A DNA stretch of 64,000 nucleotides from Hetaerina americana (taxonomy: Eukaryota; Arthropoda; Insecta; Odonata; Calopterygidae), in contig JAKTNV010000003.1 of assembly GCA_022747635.1 (NCBI GenBank), positions 101,848,954 to 101,912,953 on the forward strand. Reading direction: 5' to 3'. Position numbers and translations under genes: made by a program. Of this stretch, positions 48,701 to 60,888 are shown in pieces (position 1 is the first letter of the stretch; each line of letters begins with the position of its first letter). Below the pieces are notes generated by a model. It made no database searches, was not told the DNA's origin, and saw only the letters and a program-made list of their open reading frames with translations.

Positions 48701-50779
48701 ACACCACCCCCCCAAAAACCTCCTGCCCACCCCACCGCACCACCCTCTTCCCCTCCTCCCCTTCTTTCACCCTCCAGCTCCGGAGTCAACCTCGCACGCA
48801 AACCTCTCCTCGCATTAAATCGGAAAATACGACCAATGGAACATCGTACCATTCATTACTTTGCATTCGTAATGATGGTTTGTGTGTGTGTGTGTGCGTA
48901 TGTATGTGTGTATATATCGAAGAGAAGCCAGATTTTTGATCGCGAGCTCTGCCGTTGCTTCCACTCATTTAAGGAAGGTGCTCGAGACGTTTTTTCCCGC
49001 TGTGCCTCCTTCCTAGCGGCCACAAATCGCCCCTTAAAGTCTCCCTCGTTACGCTGAAAATTTTGAGTTGTCACGGGGCGAGGAGAGGGCCCAGGAATTC
49101 CCAAAACTGAGGGGCCCTCTTCGAAAACCCGTTCCCAAAGCAACCTGAAGAGCGCCAAATGGACTTTATTGTCAGACGTTGCCTGTGTTTACGATTCACC
49201 GATGAGGCGAAAAACATCCCGACTCCATCTTACTTCTCTCCAGCTCTCTTTGAGGGAAAATTCTCTACAACTCATTTTTATGACCGGGGCATTATGAAAG
49301 TTGACGTTTTATTAACGGTATGCGAAAACTATGTCAACCAGTCCATTACAGACGATGCGACAGTGGCAGATGTATTACCATTATGTCTTGAGAATGAAAA
49401 TAATTGAGACCTATAGAAATAATTAGCGTCAAGTGGTAGAAAAATAACTCTTTATTTCACTCCTCTTTTCCATGTTTTTAAACCCACGACGTGCCCGCCA
49501 CACCATTAATCCGAATTTCCTGCTCTATTTCATAGTGATGTCAGAGCCGCTGTCGTTAGTATTTTAGCGCGACGAGCAGTGCGCTTGCGGTGAATAGCTT
49601 AAGCTAAGCACTCAGCTTACGTCACCACTGCTAAAAAATGTGGTCTGATGATACATACCGGTCCGTTCCACAAAACTCATCCTAGTCACCCACCCCACGC
49701 ACAATATTGCGAAGCTGTACCTCGCCCCCACCATTTAGACGGAAACAGGCCACAGACTAAAATCTAAAAGAATAATCCAACTTCCGAGCAGTAATTTCCG
49801 TCTGACAGCTGAGAAATTTAAGATGCCAAGTGTTGATATTTTCCGTTATTGCTCTAATGCATGCTGCAGAATGATAATTGATATTATAAATTCTTGGTAC
49901 AATTTCGTTTGAAAAATATTTGACGCCGTGCGTAATTCTGCGTAATAAACAGTTATTTATCACACTTGTTCCCTGGGTGACGAAGGGGTCTCGAGTTGAG
50001 ATTTCAGTGCTTCGAGTTGTACTACTGTCGTCTTTGCACGAATTTCACTTGAATTCGTGCGCGCCGCGTATGTAGACACAACCGAGCAATTGTTTCTCCA
50101 GATACACGTAACAATTAACACACAACACTCGTTCCAAAAAGTTTCTTCTGGCAAGGAAATGAATTAAATGGATTCTTTCATGACATCGCCTTTAGCCACG
50201 TCATTGCTGTCGATAGTTAATATTCTTCTCCGAATCCCCTCAGTCCGGAAACTGTTTATTTTCTGATAGCATGGAAATGTCATCGTGTCAATTGTCAATA
50301 GTTTTGTGCGAGAGTGCGTCTGTTGCGTGACTTTATCTCATTGCTGAAGTCATACAGCTCCAGTAATGATGCGTACCCCAATGATAATAACATTAAACCC
50401 TACGCTACTTTGGCTTTAATAATCATTAAGAACCTTTCCATTATTATTTTTTCCTTAATAATAAGGGAATAAAGTAGTCAGATATGTTCTTCGTCATTTT
50501 AAGTCAGAAAATTATTATTTTAAGCTGATTATCGATTATTCGAATGAATGTACGAAAGAAACCTCAGTTTTGGGCCAATTAGTTTTTCTGTCCCCAGGAT
50601 TCACTCATAATTTGTAGCTAATGTTTTTATCGATATTAATTAATCCTTTCCAAAATTTTTACAACTCTTTTCTTACATCTTTTTTCATATTAATTTATTG
50701 TGCCAAGACTTAATTTAATATGTAAATGGTAGAAGTTTCATTGCCTCGAGTCCAGTATTGCACCAGCGGCCACTGTTGC
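45701..50779. other. Non-coding DNA with C/T-rich patches
   Basis: C/T-rich patches lie at about 46190-46740, 47350-47640 and 48540-48790. A TG run lies at about 48881-48909. The longest frame (176 codons, 47360-47890, plus strand) begins in a Pro/Ser-rich composition-driven stretch and has no domain. I see no gene, RNA or element. Confidence 0.4.
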
Positions 50780-51440
50780 TGTGCTCTGTGATGAAATTTT
50801 GCTTTCACCTGAGCAATTCATGTTGACTATGTAATTCTACAGGAGTCTTACGGGAAGTTCGACCTTTGCTGTGGCATAGCCGTGGGATTTTTAAAATGTT
50901 TGAAGATGGGATATAATCATTTCCAAAAGAAGGTGAACTCGGAACTCCAGTCACTGCTCTTACGGAAGTAATCATTAACAACCCATTGTGAGAGACGAAT
51001 ATCATTAAGGACACTATCTAAAATATTGTAAATTCCATTGGGTGCCACTCACAGGTTGATAAGAGAAAAATATTACATGAGACGGATGTGTGCGCATGAG
51101 TTACACGACTACTCGAGCCAAACAAACAGGTCGATCGCGTGAAGGTCTGTTTGCAGTTGAATTTGTCGTTGCAGAAGGATGAGGAGTTTCTCTCGAGGGC
51201 TATCACTGCAGATGACAATTGGCTACATGCATCGTTTCGATCCTGGAAGCAAGCCGCAAAGCTGTGTGTGGAAATCTCCAGTATTGCCAACATCAAAAAA
51301 TGCCAAAGTGGCGGCTCCTGCTCCAGACTTGGCCCCATGTGACTTCTCCCTGTTCCCCCATATGGAGAAGCACTTATCGGGAAGGGTTATTACCATCAGA
51401 AGCAGTGGTGAAGGCTGTTTAGCTCATTTTTAGGTGAAGC
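50780..51440 (+). pseudogene. Mariner transposase relic, internally deleted
   Basis: In shifting frames the order is: LQESYGKFDL, then LKCLKMG; SLRTLSKIL, IPLGATHRLIREKYYMRRMCA (HTH and linker, about 51000-51100); DRVKVCLQLNL; EEFLSRAITADDNWLH (first catalytic block, altered from the usual GDE to ADD, about 51180-51230); FDPGSKPQSCVWKSPVLP; KNAKVAAP. It then jumps directly to APDLAPCDFSLFP (third aspartate, about 51320-51356) and MEKHLSGR. The stretch with the second aspartate is missing, about 90 residues. Terminal repeats were not identified. Confidence 0.8.
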
Positions 51441-51771
51441 AGTTTCTAGCAAGCAATCAGGAAACATAATAGTACCAAATCAAAATCATTACAGACATAG
51501 TAAAGACATTCGATTTACAAGTGTGGACACAATTAAACGCTGGGTAGACACAAGATGTATTCATAGGTGCATGTGTATATTAGTTGATAATATATGCATT
51601 TGCATGCGTGTAAATTAAAATGATTTTTGCGGGAATATATATTCCTTTGTGAGTGTGAATTAGCATGAATTTGTTAGTTTTGCACGTGGTTTTATTCTGT
51701 TTTATGGGTGGTGAATTAGCACCCCCCGCCGAACGCTCTTGCGAGATATTGTACAGATGTAGATAGATACC
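51441..51771. other. Non-coding DNA between mariner relic and SINE
   Basis: AT-rich, with no recognised feature. Confidence 0.4.
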
Positions 51772-52084
51772 TAGTAGTAGTAGTATTAAGGGGAGGCGAC
51801 CGACGGCTAAAGTCATTTGCGCCATTAGGGATGGACAGGAAAGGACGAAGGGTGGAGAGAAACCCGGCGTCGGTATTAGCCTACTCTTTACGAAAGGCGC
51901 CAGGGGGTCCGCAGCTTAACGTCCCATCTGACGGACGGCGTACTCACTCACAAAGTGCCCTCCATAAAGCACCTCAAGTAGGGATCGAGATACCTCTGAA
52001 AAATATTCAACACCACCGGGATTTGAACCCGGGCCTTCTGGGTGGGAAGCTAGTAGGATAGCCACCGCACCATCTCGATCCCCA
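51772..52084 (-). mobile_element. tRNA-derived SINE with central domain and TAC-repeat tail
   Basis: In minus orientation a tRNA-like head starts near 52084 with GGGGATCGAGATGGTGCGG. An A-box-like GTGGCTATCCTACTAG follows, then a strong T-arm with CCCGGGTTCAAATCCCGG around the B box (52018-52030). The body contains CGTCAGATGGGACGTTAAGC (the last 12 bases at 51914-51925) and GGCGCCTTTCG. A further block, TGGCGCAAATGACTTTAGCC, precedes a (TAC)n tail at about 51772-51785. Tail microsatellite, head and body order is that of a full-length SINE of about 310 bp. The GGGACGTTAA block resembles, from memory, conserved central domains shared by SINEs of distant invertebrates. No clear target duplication was seen. 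Confidence 0.82.
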
Positions 52085-52949
52085 GGTAGAACCCACGTCT
52101 TCGTTTCTAGTATCACTGGTCCATTTGGTCTTCAACATTCACCTTCTGTGCAATATTTTCCTTTCGTAAGATTCTTTCCTTCTTTCGTCACCTTTTACAA
52201 TAGCCTATATCTATGATCCATAGAGTAGCACACCTCCGAGCAAGATTTCACACAATGCTTCTTTGTTCATAAACTTATTTTCTTTGAGCAAGAAGAAGAG
52301 AAATGTATTTCAGAAAAGGACAGGAATATGCTTTAAGAAAGAGTAATGAAGAGATACACGACGTATAGTGATGTGCTCGTTGTACTCATAAATAGCAGTT
52401 CTATTTTTATGGGTAAACGGAAAGATGTACCCAAATAAAGAAGTCGAGAAACTTGAATTTCAGTTTTTATGAGTCAAGGGGGAAGAGGCAAAACCAAATG
52501 AGCTTCCATTTGTAGGTTGTATAAAATTTTACCCGAATATAAATACGGTGGGTGGTTGGCCGACGATGAGGTAGGTGCTAGGGTGATCTTATAAGAGCAA
52601 GTAAAATGCATTTTATTTTATTAAGTAAAGATAATTTGGAGGTTGCCAGACGCTAAAAGAAGAGCATATTATACACAATGCCATGTTCATTCATCGTCTC
52701 CAACGCATCTCTTCGCCAACTCCATTGTGGATTGGGTACTGCATTAGAACGTTGGCCCTTTCGTAAAGTATGCATAAATACCATTTCCTATTTAATAACT
52801 CCCACGATGATGCAAAGATATGGTACAGTAAAACCTGCCAGAGGGGTAACCATAGGGGACCGCGTGATTTTTGCCGGTGAAGGTTTTCCATCAAATACAC
52901 GTTTAAAGCAATAGATATGGACTATCTTACAAAATTAATTGGATCAGAA
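52085..52949. other. Non-coding DNA, nothing recognised
   Basis: A 78-codon plus-strand frame at 52678-52914 has no recognisable motif. No repeat or boundary was seen. Confidence 0.4.
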
Positions 52950-53322
52950 GCATGGAGCATGGACCATCGGAAAAATAGACCAGAGAAGACTAGGAGCCTT
53001 CGAAACCTGGTCTTGGAGGAAGATGCTTAAGATCAAATTGACGGATGAAATAAGAAATGAAGAAGTATAGAGAAGAATAGACGAAGAACGGACCTTATGG
53101 AACACCGCAGAGAAAGGAAGAACCAGATGGATTGGTCACACCATGAGGCACAATGGACTCATGAAGGATATAATAGAAGGACAAATAGAGGAGCGCCAAG
53201 GGGGAATTGAAGGATGAAGTACATTGCCAAAACTAGCAGGAAGGAAGGCAATTGACATTAGATAGGGTAGGATGGAGGACTCTAGCCAACCAATCTTAGA
53301 ATTGAACGACCAATGATGATGA
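52950..53322 (+). mobile_element. LINE 3' end (C-terminus plus tail)
   Basis: The plus strand reads RRLGAFETWSWRKMLKIKLT, then DEIRNEEV, RRIDEERTLWNT and RWIGHTMRHNGLMKDIIEG, the C-terminal region shared by this LINE family, interrupted by stops. After the coding remnant it runs into ACCAATGATGATGATTA, a GAT-repeat 3' tail that marks the end of the element. The 5' part is missing. This copy gives the 3' terminus of the family. Confidence 0.8.
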
Positions 53323-55440
53323 TTAAATTAATATAACGGAGCATTAAAGGCTTATTAATTTCATAATATATTTATTTGATAATTTTTATAATATAATTAT
53401 TGAACTTATAATTATATTTTACTTATTTCAATATAAATATGCACTGTTGAGGCAATCATATTTCTCAGGAAGGGTTGAAGTGACATTGATACCTACTGCT
53501 CAAGCGCAAAAATACTCAAATCCAGGAAGAGACAAGCTGAAAAATAAAAAATAAAAGCTTTTTTGAATGCTTTTCATCGGAGTTCCTTCGATCCCATTTT
53601 TTAAAGATTTTTTTTAGAATAAAAGTTCATTGTATTCGTCAGGGGATTGAAACCTGTGCTTCCATCTATGATCGGTTTCGGTGTTAACATATTCCGTCTT
53701 AGGTTTTACTGTTCCAAGAATTAGGTTGCAATTTTGAATCCGTAATCAGAAAAAAAAATTTAATTTGATGATGTGCTTTTGTCATTGCTCATAATCTGTC
53801 AAACCTCTTCGCTGCGTTAAGCAATAACCTTCTCAAACGATGATATCGGAGATTTATTTAGCCGATCGTGAAACGAACTCGCAGAGACGATTAATACCTA
53901 TTTGAATTCTATGGTTGCTTGGAAAAAAACAAATGCGTGTAACAATTCTAGTAAGAAAATATATGGGGCGGTTAACCTTAGAAAGCAATTCATAATACAT
54001 CTCTTCGCCGATTTCAACGCTTGAATGTACTCAAAATTAGCCGTGAATAGAATCTCGTTTACGTTTATGTAGAAGAATATAGAAAATATTGATTTATTTT
54101 ATTTTATCTATTATCTACATCTACTTTCCTATTTCAAAATGGCTTAACCATGACTTTCTCCACCTAATCAAGAAAAACGTTTCCACATGGCAAACACGTC
54201 CTTGCTTTTACCCTGCAAATTTTATACATTCATTTAATCTTTAGGGTACGAAATCCGGGAACTTTCACTTTAACCTTATTTATTTTGCGAATCGTGGATG
54301 AACGAATGAATGGGAATGAAAGCAGGGATAGAAAGTGAAAGGGCCCTCTACAGACACGGCTGAGGAATGTTTAATTAGGAACCAAAGCGTAACAGATGTG
54401 AAGGATTTGTTAACCAAGATATCCCTGTGATCTTTTCACAAAATACTTACCACAAAGCTTGAACGCCATTCTCAAACTATTAACAAATTGAGTTTTAAAT
54501 ATATTTGTATTCAGTGAATTTTTTTTACTTTGAACTTTCAAAATACAGTAATAAAGGATTGCTTTTGCCGTCCTATTTGAAGGAAACGTTACCGCTATAA
54601 TTTTATATGAAATTTTAGCAGTACGTAACGCAATTTTCATTAGAGTTCACGGCATAATTATTCTTAAATGTGTGGTTTAGTGACGCTAATGATAGCTTTC
54701 CTTCCCATTCTCCAACTTTGTTATTTCGTTTTTTACTAGCATTTACACACTATGCTTTTGGAACTTCTGACTAATATTTCCACAATTAATGTTCACTTGC
54801 ATTTATTAGTCCATTTAAATATATTTTTTAATCATATTAAATGGGCAATGAATTGTGTACGTATGCATGCATTCGCTTTTGATTCGGAGAGTAACTGTCA
54901 TTAGATTGTACGATATATTTCGCTATCGTCAACACTCGGCGTGACATCGCCATCTTTTTAGAACATTTTTATTCTTTCATATCATTACTTTTATGCTGTA
55001 ATAAATATTCATATTCTTTTCAATTAGACTTTGTGGTTAAAGCTTAGTAATAGTTTATTTATTACTGAAAGCAATGTGGAATTGGAAAAGGGTATCCATA
55101 GCCCCAGGTCCAGACCCCCAAAAGGAACCCTTCTCACTCATCTGCCGCTCTCTATAGGCTGCTGAAAAGATGATATGCGACTTCAACTCAGGACCTTACG
55201 AGAAATACCGCGAATATAACTATAAACAATCACTGAAGTCGAATTAGGGTGAAAATTTACTTCTTTTTAATTTTCTTTCTAAAATTTGCGTCTGCAATGT
55301 CAACAAGGTTGTCGTTACGACTCTACATGACGATAATATTATTATGAAGACTCACTTTGGTGGCTAAGGCCAGTCAAACTGGCACGCCAAATTTCTGCTG
55401 ATATTTTTGAAGTAATCTACCGTATAAGGTAGGTTTTGGA
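53323..55440. other. Non-coding AT-rich DNA, nothing recognised
   Basis: Very AT-rich, few frames above 60 codons, and no recognised feature. Confidence 0.45.
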
Positions 55441-55449
55441 TGGCCACAA

Positions 55450-56460
55450 ATACCAAGTAAATATGCCGTTTTTCTTAACAAAACACAACCTGACATCCCA
55501 CTCTACAAGTCTCTCTCCATCTCTGTATACTTCCTTCCTCCCTTCATCCCATCCAACATTCCTATACTATTCCGGCCCCTTCCTCGTTTGCCAAACATTC
55601 TCCCCTCTATTGCAATGTTTAACATCCCACTGCCGATCAATATGCCCTTCATTCATTTTTCCTACCTCCACAGGATTTCTCCCAACAAGCCCCTCTCTTC
55701 GCCCACAATTCCTAGTATTTCCTCATTTGTTTTCCTTTCCGTCCATTTCACCTCCTCCATTCTTCTCCGCAATCACGTTTCAAAAGCCTCCAATATTCGT
55801 CTATCATCCTGCTTCAGTGGCCATATTTCCGCGCCGTATATAACTACGCTCCATATCGAAGTTTTTACGAGTCTTTTCTTATGGTCCTTACTCAACGTCC
55901 CTGTAATCAACACCCTCCTTGTGAAAACGTCATTCCCTAGTACAATTCTTCTCCTCATATCTCCACTACTTTGACTATGTTGTTCCAAAACACTTCCGAG
56001 ATATGTAAACTGTTCTACATAATCTATTTTTTACCCTGCTATTTTAAAGTTTAGCTTAGCCTTTCTCTGTCTAGAAAATCGCACAACCTTTGTTTTATTA
56101 ATATTGATTCTCATCCCATATCCAATTCACTCAGCAATGCTTGCAACCCCTTGGCTGACTGACACACTAGTGCTTGGTCATCAGCAAACCTAACTGATTT
56201 TACCAATTCCCCACCGACTTTCATACCTACCTCAAGTTCTTCCCATGCCACTTTAATAATTTCCTCCGCATATACGTTGAACAACACCGGTGATAATAGA
56301 CAACCTTGCCTTACATCTCTTTCTAAAACTGCCCTTCCGTACTCTCCGTCTCCCACTCGCACCTGAGCAGTCTGAGACATACGCAGGTTGCGGATTAGCC
56401 TCCTGTCCCTCCACTCTATTCCTATTTTCTCCTGATAATAGTTATTACAAGTTTATTAAA
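55450..56460 (-). pseudogene. LINE reverse transcriptase and C-terminal relic
   Basis: From 56460 leftwards on the minus strand: RRLIRNLRMSQTAQVRVGDG, then ERDVRQGCLLSPVLFNVYAE (RT fingers/palm, about 56270-56330), KVGGELVKSVRFADDQALV with the catalytic Asp-Asp (about 56170-56190), MRININ and KTKVVRFSRQRKAKL, a stop, QFTYLGSVLEQH-like sequence, then KRLVKTSIWSVVIYGAEIWP and LKQDDRRILEAFET (about 55775-55880). The C-terminal ERGLLGEILWRRKNEWRAH-like block and its tail continue to about 55450. Only a few stops and frameshifts interrupt it, so it is the best preserved RT of this family here. Plus-strand Ser/Leu/Pro-rich frames over it are its antisense. The endonuclease domain is missing. Confidence 0.85.
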
Positions 56461-59400
56461 CCCTTAGCGTCCCTGGGAACACAACTTTGTTTCAGTTTCG
56501 CTGGATTTCCATTCTTGTCACATTTTTACTACCCGCACGAAAACATTAATAGTTCCGCAGGTCGGTCCGTAGTGTCGTGCACTGGTGTAAACCATAAAAC
56601 TTCCATGCACTATCAAGGCTTCCTCACAAATGCTGTGTTGCATTTTCCGACTCATTACTCCAATGTTTTTCGACGTGGGAGCGAATTTTGGTGGTCTGTG
56701 GGTGTTGCACGGAAAGTCGCGCGGTCCGTCTTCATGTGACCCAGATCGCCATCGACCGCGGGCTAATTGACACCACCGACCGTGCGAACACCTACGCCAT
56801 GCACCCCAATGCATCCTCCATTTCTCAAGCACGGGAAAGATTTCGGGTCCCCTTCACCCCGCTCGGTTCTTACCCCCCCCCCCTCTCACTACCTCCCCCT
56901 CCCTCCCGGCCCTCCTCTCCACGCCTGACGGTCGTTCAAAACCAAAGAAAAAAAACAGAAACCAATGATTCCACACACTCTCCTCTCCGACCAAAAGAGA
57001 ACAGGAAGGAACGCACTCGTGCACCGTCGCGGTGCACTGCGGAGGTCGACAACCCCGAGAGACGACGAGGTCTGTGTTGCTCGTGTCGTGACTGGCACAC
57101 CCCTTGTGGGTCGCATGAGATAGTCGAAATATTTGTGGGCCCCCCTGATGCCGTGGACACAGCTGGAATCCCTTAGGTTGAAACTAAATACGACGCCAAG
57201 CAATAAATCTCTCCTTGACCGCACATTATGTCCGCCTTAGCTACGGCAGCAAAGGATTTGCTCGGTAAATGTAAATTAAACTTCAAGGAAATACCTCCCG
57301 TTAACTGCGTCTTGAGGCATGAGAGGGGATTCGTGCAGCCTCGCGCCCTATGATGAGAGGCGAAGCACGTCCCGAGTCCCTTCTTCAGCAGCCAGCTCCT
57401 CCTATTCTTACGTAGTCGGTGTTTACGAGACCGAATGAGCGAGTGCTTTCTTTTTAAGTGACTTCAGGGATCATTAATGTCAATAACTAAAAAGATGTGG
57501 TAGTAAAAATGTTTCATTAATACATTGCAAACAATTTTTGTTTGATATAATGTCTCTGAAGCTGTTTAATGCATGCTCAGATATGATGGCGATAAAACAT
57601 TAAATTAATTACTAGTTTAGGTAAAGCCATTTCAATGAAAATATTGTTTGTAAACTATAAGCGATTGATGTATATTAGGTAAGGCAGGGTTCCACTACTG
57701 TGTTGTATCTCTCAAAGATCAAATTTTCCTAATTAATTAATCAATGCGTCCAGTTATACCAGTATTGTATGTAATATCCGTCATCATCATGCTTCCAAAT
57801 TGCAGTTAATTTAAATTATTTGCTTCACGGTGACTAATATTTCCTCTGAATATTCCCCGGGTAAGCAAAGAAGGCCCTTTGAAAATGAATTGAGCTCACG
57901 CAATCTTCAGGTGTTTTTGAAAGTGCTTTTCCCATCGATTGGGGGTCACTGCCCTCTTTGGTTTCCTGGAAGGAAATCCAATCATTGAAATGTTCAGATT
58001 CAATTCCTGCTCCTAGTTCGGAGTTCTTCTTTTTTCAGCCACGTCAATCAGAGGCAATTGCGATCTAGTTTTTGATCGTTTGAAGTAGTAGTTTAGATTC
58101 CGTACTACTTTTCATGGCAATTTATACGGAGAAATGTATTCACGTGGACGCATTAACTACCTGAAAAAAAGAAGCATGAATGTTGAAGTCGATTTTTGCA
58201 ATCAAGATTGCTGCGCTAGAAATGCCAACTGGTTTTTAATTTGAATGATAAACATTTATAATTTCATAAGTGCATATCTACACAGCTGTACAATTATTAA
58301 AATTCGATATACATAATTATGACTATGCAATGAGCATGGAGAATTACCATGGAAAGTTCTGATTTTAAAGTGTGGAAGTAGTGTTGCGGCAATAGTGCAG
58401 GCAATAACCATACCGGTAGTAGGAATTAGTGGATTCCTAAGTGATAAATTAGAGGTAAATTTGGTGACATAAAAGTCTAAAATTAAGACCAGTGTAGAAA
58501 AAAAACTGTTTCTCTATGTAGACCCCAACGGTTATTCTATTTTATGTTTTAAAATCAGAGCCGTCATCAACTGATAGATATGATTTAATATTGTACGCGT
58601 TGATAGAAAGAACTCTAGAAAAAATTAAATTATGCGTTAAAATAAATTGAGGTTTAATTTTTTTATTTATCTCCGAGATAAGCTGTGATTTATGGCTGCA
58701 AATTTCTATAATTTCCAATCAATAATATTTTTATAAGAATTTTATTTTTATAAGGAAACAGAATTGAAAAAAATGCCTGGGACAAAGATCTTAAGTTGAA
58801 ATGAGCGTACACTAAGATTCACTGATACGTGGATAATGATAGAAATGTCAAAATCATAAGAAATTACAGCAAACAAGTAAAACATTTGTAGAAAAGGACA
58901 ATAGTATTCTATTTTGAGGGATTTTGATGGCCAATGATAACACTCCTCTGCCATTCCGTACAAAAATATCAAAACACGGAAGAAACTATGGAGGAGAGAG
59001 ATTGAGTTTGAATTGGAAAATGTGAACACTTAAGATTGATGACGTGCAATGAGAGTTGGATAGAGAACTGCACTCCTGTGTTCAGAACCAAACGGAGGCT
59101 TTGAGGGAAAATACGCGTACCGACGGTCAGCGATCGATCTTTCGTTTCTTCTGACCTGACCTCCCTGATGCTGTCTCCATCCTCTGCATTCTAATTTTAA
59201 CTTATACCGTTAGATTAAAAAAATTTATCACATCAATTGCTCCCCACAGAATGGTTGAGAGACACTTGTCTTTCACGGATACTTAAGAAATTACACTCCT
59301 CAAAATTTTTTCCATCATCCCAAATCACTCCCTCCTCATTTGATGTCGTATCCTAAAAAATGGTAATTTCCCAACACGAATGAAATTTTGTTGTAAACTT

Positions 59401-60888
59401 CACGGTTAATTTATTTTTTACGCATTCCTCGGGATCGACCTCACCACCGTCTTTGCGTGATTGCTGAGTCTCAGAGCGTACTAGATGGTCATCGCACGAC
59501 TATCCTTGTCTCTTCCCGGAGGGAAGCTGGGCAATCTTGCTTGCCTCCGGCGTTGTGGACCAATAATCTTATGCTGGATAATTCTGTTTCAGGCTAAATA
59601 CCTTTTGGAAATGTTTATAAATCATAAGATGATCATCTTAATCAAGAAACGGGGTGGTATTATAGATATAGATCGTATTCAAGTTACCCGATGCATGGTT
59701 TTAGTAAAACAGCAGTTATGTGACACTGCTCCGAAAATGCCATTTCACCGAGTGATAGCTGTGAGTCGAAGAGATGGTTACTATACTTTCACAAGACAAG
59801 GAAAATCATGCTGCAATTCTTGAAACCACGGATCAATCAAAGCTGCAAAATTACGAAGCTAAGGAAGCCACTTAGAGCCTTGAATTGGAACGGTCCGAGA
59901 TGTTTTAACGCCCACGAAGCATGAAATGGAACCAATTGTCCTTCCTTCCTCTCCCATTCCACCGAACGTCTCACTGCTGACACCCCCTCATATGATCTCC
60001 CAAGATCACCCTCGTGGTACAGCACTGCATAAACATATATTTAGCAGTAGTAATTATAACACCTAATTGCTCGTTTGAACCAACTCTACATATAATTTGC
60101 CACGTTCCACTGCGCTCCGTTATTATGAATACGACAGCGGATTCAGATATATTATGACTTGTATTTATTTATACTTACCCGTAGACACAGCAATAAAATA
60201 TTTACGTACAAATTTTTAAATGTTTTACAAAGTCGTGGAACTATTTTTGAGAACGCCGAACAATCCCTTCGATTCCATAACTTCGCGTAGGTACTTTCGA
60301 AAGCAGAAACAGGAAGCCCCTATCCCTCTTCTGATTATTAAATTATTGAGAGTGATAACAACTCTCTACCGTCCCAGATTAAGCATCATAATTATATAAA
60401 TATCATCTATTCCGTAAATTTTAGCTTGGTATTTTCCGCGATGAACTCGACGGAATATGTGGTCGTGCAAAATTTATTTTGAGTTTTTTAAAAATATAGC
60501 TTTCACAAGAATGAATTTAATGGATTTATTTTGACGATTTCTTATGCCTTGTCCAAGTTTTTGATGCAATCAAACGCCAGATATCAACTCCGTGATCAGA
60601 ATCCAAGAGTTCTCTTCGCTGTTTTTGAGACCATGTGCTGAGCTCATTTTAACAGTTCGGCACACAGTAGAGAAGCCCGACGCACTAAGCCATGGGCACA
60701 TTCACCGCAAGGTGTGTCCCGTGCTCTCAGCAATAAAGGCAAGCGGTACTCAAGAACCCTCTTCCGTCGTTCTAATGGCTAAATATGTGTCAAAGACAGC
60801 GAAGGACCGCAGCATGATGTGGGGAAAACATGTGCAGCCGTAAGCGGTGGTATTAAAATTGTAAATTAAAAACACGGATATATACATA
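56461..60888. other. Non-coding DNA, nothing recognised
   Basis: A moderately GC-rich stretch at about 56560-57180 has overlapping frames of 100-160 codons without a domain, and a C-rich patch near 56870-56930. The remainder is AT-rich. The 112-codon frame at 59485-59823 is not recognised. Confidence 0.4.

Noticed and set aside
55436..55974. Plus-strand 135- and 128-codon ORFs
   Set aside because: Antisense to the LINE RT/C-terminal relic.
59837..60025. 62-codon minus-strand ORF
   Set aside because: The sequence looks protein-like, but I cannot match it to any family and there is no supporting context.
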